Assembly: GCA_902489965.1 (NCBI GenBank)
Contig: CABUCA010000044.1
Location: 1-17,428, forward strand
DNA length: 17,428 bases
Source: an uncultured Collinsella sp.
GTDB lineage: Bacteria; Actinomycetota; Coriobacteriia; Coriobacteriales; Coriobacteriaceae
Direction of reading: 5' to 3'
The translations under genes were made by a program, and so were the position numbers. Shown in pieces: positions 15,496 through 17,428 of this stretch (its first letter is position 1; every line of letters begins with the position of its first letter). The notes below the pieces were generated by a model, which ran no database searches, was not told the origin of the DNA, and worked only from the letters and a program-made list of their open reading frames with translations.

Positions 15496-16272
15496 TTAGA
15501 AGCGCAGTGACAGGCAAGAAAGGCCACCGTCGACCTTGCGATACTCGGAGGTATCGACGACGAGCGTCTTGTAGCCCAGATCCTGCACGGCCTTGAGCAC
15601 GGTCGGATAGCCCTCGGCAACGATGACCGTACCGTTGACCCAGATGCAGTTAGCGCCATAGGCCTCGTCCTCGGGCACGACAATCTTGTTGTACTGGGCA
15701 AAGTCGGGCTTATCGATGAACTCGCCGGAGACGAGCATGTTGTTGTCCTCGATGTAGTTGACGCCCGTCTTGAGGTGCAGGACCTCCTCCAGCGGAACCT
15801 CGGAACCCTCGAGGCCCCAGCCCTCGAGAATCTCGCAGAACTGGCGAATGCCCTCTTCATTGGTGCGAGCGGAGCGACCGACATAGAAATGATCGCCGAC
15901 CATCATGACGTCGCCGCCGTCGAGCGTGCCGGGAGAAACAATGTGCTTGACATGCTCGTCGTCAAAGAAGCGACGGACGACCGGCTCGATCTCGTCCTTC
16001 TCGCCGTTGCGGCTGTCGGCACCGGGGTTGGTAATAATGGCGCCGCAGCGAGTGATGACGGCCGGATCCTCGACGAAGCAGCTGTCGGGATACTGCTCGA
16101 GGGCAGGCAGCACCGACACGTCCACGCCACACTGCTCGAGCGCATGCTCATAATCGTAGTGCTCCTCAATGGCGCGCTCGTAGATAGGCTGGCCAAGCTC
16201 GGGTGCGCTCGTGATGCCATTGCTCAGGGACTTGCCGGGACGACGGATGATAACGTGGCTGAACTTGGTCAT
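15496..16272 (-). CDS. Dimethylarginine dimethylaminohydrolase (DDAH)-family hydrolase
   Basis: A 258-residue cytosolic guanidine-modifying enzyme with five-bladed propeller fold, hydrolysing methylated arginine to citrulline and (di)methylamine. Visible marks are DSCFVEDPAVI (63-73), GTLDGGDV (115-122), GRSARTNEEG (132-141), His166 in EVLHLKTG, and the C-terminal VDGGLSCLSLRF with nucleophile Cys253. Asp118, His166 and Cys253 match the triad of mammalian DDAH, whose motif also has TLDGGD rather than the TLEGGD of the Pseudomonas enzyme. Length equals DDAH and is far below arginine deiminase. The start has AAGGAGGATCATC directly upstream. The divergent GntR regulator and ArcD-like neighbour suggest an arginine-related module. 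Plain arginine or another guanidine compound as substrate remains possible. Confidence 0.88.
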   Translation of the reverse strand: MTKFSHVIIRRPGKSLSNGITSAPELGQPIYERAIEEHYDYEHALEQCGVDVSVLPALEQYPDSCFVEDPAVITRCGAIITNPGADSRNGEKDEIEPVVRRFFDDEHVKHIVSPGTLDGGDVMMVGDHFYVGRSARTNEEGIRQFCEILEGWGLEGSEVPLEEVLHLKTGVNYIEDNNMLVSGEFIDKPDFAQYNKIVVPEDEAYGANCIWVNGTVIVAEGYPTVLKAVQDLGYKTLVVDTSEYRKVDGGLSCLSLRF

Positions 16273-16298
16273 GATGATCCTCCTTGGATCTCCTAGCC

Positions 16299-16326
16299 GA
16301 GGGCGAACTTCCTTGTGTCCGCCCTC
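16299..16326 (-). other. Leader hairpin of the DDAH mRNA
   Basis: GAGGGCG and CGCCCTC (7-bp stem, 14-base loop) lie in the predicted leader between the -10 box and the ribosome site of the DDAH gene. It could stabilise the message or be incidental; no known riboswitch fold is recognised. Confidence 0.4.
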
Positions 16327-16340
16327 CTTTCGATGGCTTA

Positions 16341-16369
16341 ATCATAGGGCGGTTTTCCTGTTTTGTATA
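16341..16369 (-). promoter_or_regulatory. DDAH gene promoter
   Basis: On the minus strand a TATACA -35 (16364-16369) and TATGAT -10 (16341-16346) are exactly 17 bases apart. This predicts a leader of roughly 60 bases. The -35 lies inside the palindrome described next. Confidence 0.6.
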
Positions 16370-16380
16370 TTGTATACAAT
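16363..16380. promoter_or_regulatory. GntR-type operator
   Basis: ATTGTATACAAT (16369-16380) is a perfect 12-base palindrome, and a second overlapping symmetry, TTGTATA-TTG-TATACAA, spans 16363-16379. AT-rich palindromes of the TTGTATACAA form are typical of GntR/FCD regulators. It covers the -35 of the DDAH gene and lies 147 bases upstream of the gntR-like start, so the divergent regulator probably controls the DDAH gene from here. Confidence 0.65.
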
Positions 16381-16455
16381 CATGAACGGTAGATATTTCT
16401 CGGTGAGCGTACTCTCACGTTTCGGCACGAAGTAGCATGATTTAACTGGTCGTTC

Positions 16456-16461
16456 TATAAT
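16456..16461 (+). promoter_or_regulatory. -10 box (TATAAT) for the GntR-type gene
   Basis: A consensus TATAAT lies 65 bases before the regulator start on the plus strand, in an AT-rich leader; no good -35 is seen. An 8-bp inverted repeat (tttaactg 16441-16448, cagttaaa 16507-16514) brackets the leader and could be an autoregulatory or structural site. Confidence 0.45.
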
Positions 16462-16526
16462 TCAACTGAGCTATTCAAGTGAAATGTATTTAGTTTTAAA
16501 AATATACAGTTAAAGGATATACGTTC

Positions 16527-17177
16527 ATGGAAACACTCAGAAGGCCCCTGAAGGACCACGTATACGACTACATTTCGAGCCGCATTGACGCCGGCGAGTT
16601 GTCCGCCGGCGACCGTTTGAGCGAGCAAGCGATCTGCGATGCCATGGGCGTGTCGCGCACGCCGGTTCGCGAAGCGCTCATCCAGCTGGCAAGCGATGGC
16701 TATCTGGACAACCTCCCCCGCCGCGGATTCCGTGTCCGCGGGTTCGATCAGCAAAACGCCGTTGAAGTCTTCGAGATCATGGGGCCGCTGGACGGGCAGG
16801 CGGCGTACCTCGCCTGCCCAAACCTAACCGACGATGACATTACGCAGCTTAAATTTCTCGTCGGCTCCATGGACCTTGCGATCCAAGGCGGTCTTATCCG
16901 AAAGTACGACGATATTCAGCGAGACTTTCACCTTACGTACTTCAACCGCTGCGGCAACGACCGTCTGCGCGACATGATCTCGCAACTCGAGCGCTGCTTT
17001 ATCAAGCGCGATTACGAGACTGTCGACCAAGAGACGGCGTGCAAACTGCTCAATAAAGCCAACAGCGAACATGCCCATATTCTTGAGTTGTTCGAAGCAC
17101 GAGATGCGACGGGCGTGCGCGACTACGTTCGCGATGTCCATTGGAACACAGAAAACGCCCAGTTCACCGTTTGGTAG
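16527..17177 (+). CDS. GntR-family regulator, FadR subfamily (FCD domain)
   Basis: A 216-residue DNA-binding regulator. The winged helix-turn-helix spans about 1-72, with LKDHVYDYISSRIDAGELSA and the recognition helix in GVSRTPVREALIQLASDGYL (41-60), then the wing PRRGFRV (64-70). The all-helical FCD ligand domain fills about 75-210, with QRDFHLTYF and a late SEHAHIL His pair as probable metal or ligand contacts. AAAGGAT lies about 11 bases before the ATG. It is divergent from the DDAH gene with a perfect palindrome between them, so it most likely controls that gene and perhaps the antiporter. FCD proteins usually bind small carboxylic or amino acids; the effector here is unknown. Confidence 0.92.
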   Translation: METLRRPLKDHVYDYISSRIDAGELSAGDRLSEQAICDAMGVSRTPVREALIQLASDGYLDNLPRRGFRVRGFDQQNAVEVFEIMGPLDGQAAYLACPNLTDDDITQLKFLVGSMDLAIQGGLIRKYDDIQRDFHLTYFNRCGNDRLRDMISQLERCFIKRDYETVDQETACKLLNKANSEHAHILELFEARDATGVRDYVRDVHWNTENAQFTVW

Positions 17178-17186
17178 GAAAGCAGC

Positions 17187-17221
17187 GGGCGGTAGCGGAC
17201 CAATTCTTGGCACCGCCGCCC
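17187..17221 (+). terminator. Hairpin downstream of the GntR-type gene
   Basis: GGGCGG (17187-17192) pairs with CCGCCC (17216-17221), continuing through CGG/CCG past a 3-base bulge to a CCAA/TTGG tip. It starts 10 bases after the stop codon. On the plus strand it is followed by AAAAAG, not a U-tract, so it is either a weak terminator or a 3-prime stabilising structure. Confidence 0.4.
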
Positions 17222-17225
17222 AAAA

Positions 17226-17380
17226 AGATCCGTTTTCCTCCGTCTCCGAGGGATCATTTGGAAAGCGCATCCCACCATCCGGGCGGATTCCGGGATACCG
17301 TTTCCCGATGGGGCCTCTCGGGGAAACTGCGTCCCAGAATTCTGGCTCGAAACGGGATATGGTTTCCCAAACAGGTAGCG
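17226..17380. repeat. Second, shorter copy of the 62-bp stem-loop array
   Basis: Right-arm cores GGAAA(C/G)nGC start at 17260 and 17322 and left-arm cores TTTCC at 17301 and 17363, again 62 bases apart. The first left arm (17234) is 5 bases out of phase and the last unit keeps only its left half. The 35 bases from 17301 differ by one base from those at 13378 in the first array. The flank at 17222-17241 (aaaagatccgttttcctccg) resembles 13663-13682 at the end of the first array. Confidence 0.85.
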
Positions 17381-17396
17381 CGCAGAGATGTGGTGT

Positions 17397-17422
17397 AAGA
17401 GGCGGGGCATGCCCCGCCTCTT
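17397..17422. terminator. Perfect 26-base palindromic terminator hairpin
   Basis: Bases 17397-17422 are an exact palindrome giving an 11-bp GC-rich stem and a CATG tetraloop, followed on the plus strand by ctcttt up to the window end. It can act in both directions. It may end transcripts from gntR (220 bases upstream) or from a gene beyond the window. Confidence 0.65.
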
Positions 17423-17428
17423 CTCTTT

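Noticed and set aside
15496..16272. Full-length arginine deiminase
   Set aside because: At 258 residues it lacks the helical insertion of ADI (about 400 residues), and its TLDGGD and C-terminal SC motifs fit DDAH better.

Overview
The window looks like chromosome from a high-GC, gut-type member of the Coriobacteriia, most likely Collinsella or a close relative. This rests on base composition and codon use, a PTS/GH4 sugar locus like those of fermentative gut bacteria, and short repeat families between genes; no rRNA or phylogenetic marker is present, so genus is inference. Twelve protein genes are supported, nine of them on the minus strand. No tRNA, rRNA, CRISPR array, transposase or phage gene was found.

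Layout. 130-2016: a class I aminotransferase (-) divergent from a degenerate flavodoxin-fold protein (+). 2013-5312: a minus-strand run of a SotB-like MFS exporter, a cytoplasmic GH13 amylase and a hypoxanthine/deoxyinosine DNA glycosylase (UDG family 6). A perfect 23-bp stem hairpin separates the MFS gene from the GH13 gene. 5488-10434: an orphan membrane protein and an alpha-glucoside locus made of a GH4 6-phospho-glycosidase (-), an RpiR-type regulator (+) and a PTS EIIBC transporter (-). Gene content matches the Bacillus glvA-glvR-glvC system, but the regulator is turned around. 10749-13109: a FeoA-FeoB fusion for ferrous iron uptake. It is preceded by a promoter and a tandem 17-bp repeat that looks like an iron-repressor operator. 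13300-13640: a non-coding tandem array with an exact 62-bp period, each unit an imperfect stem-loop. A smaller relative lies at 17226-17380. 13923-17177: an ArcD-like amino acid antiporter, a DDAH-type dimethylargininase and a divergent GntR/FCD regulator with a perfect palindromic operator between them, probably one arginine or methylarginine module.

How it fits together. The PTS imports and phosphorylates an alpha-glucoside, GH4 cleaves the phosphorylated sugar, and GH13 trims imported oligosaccharides. The DDAH-like enzyme would turn methylated arginine (or arginine) into citrulline plus amine, with the antiporter exchanging substrate and product. The least explained features are the 62-bp arrays and the 23-bp hairpin, both of which look like lineage-specific intergenic repeats. 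The DDAH/ArcD/GntR module is the most interesting metabolic proposal.
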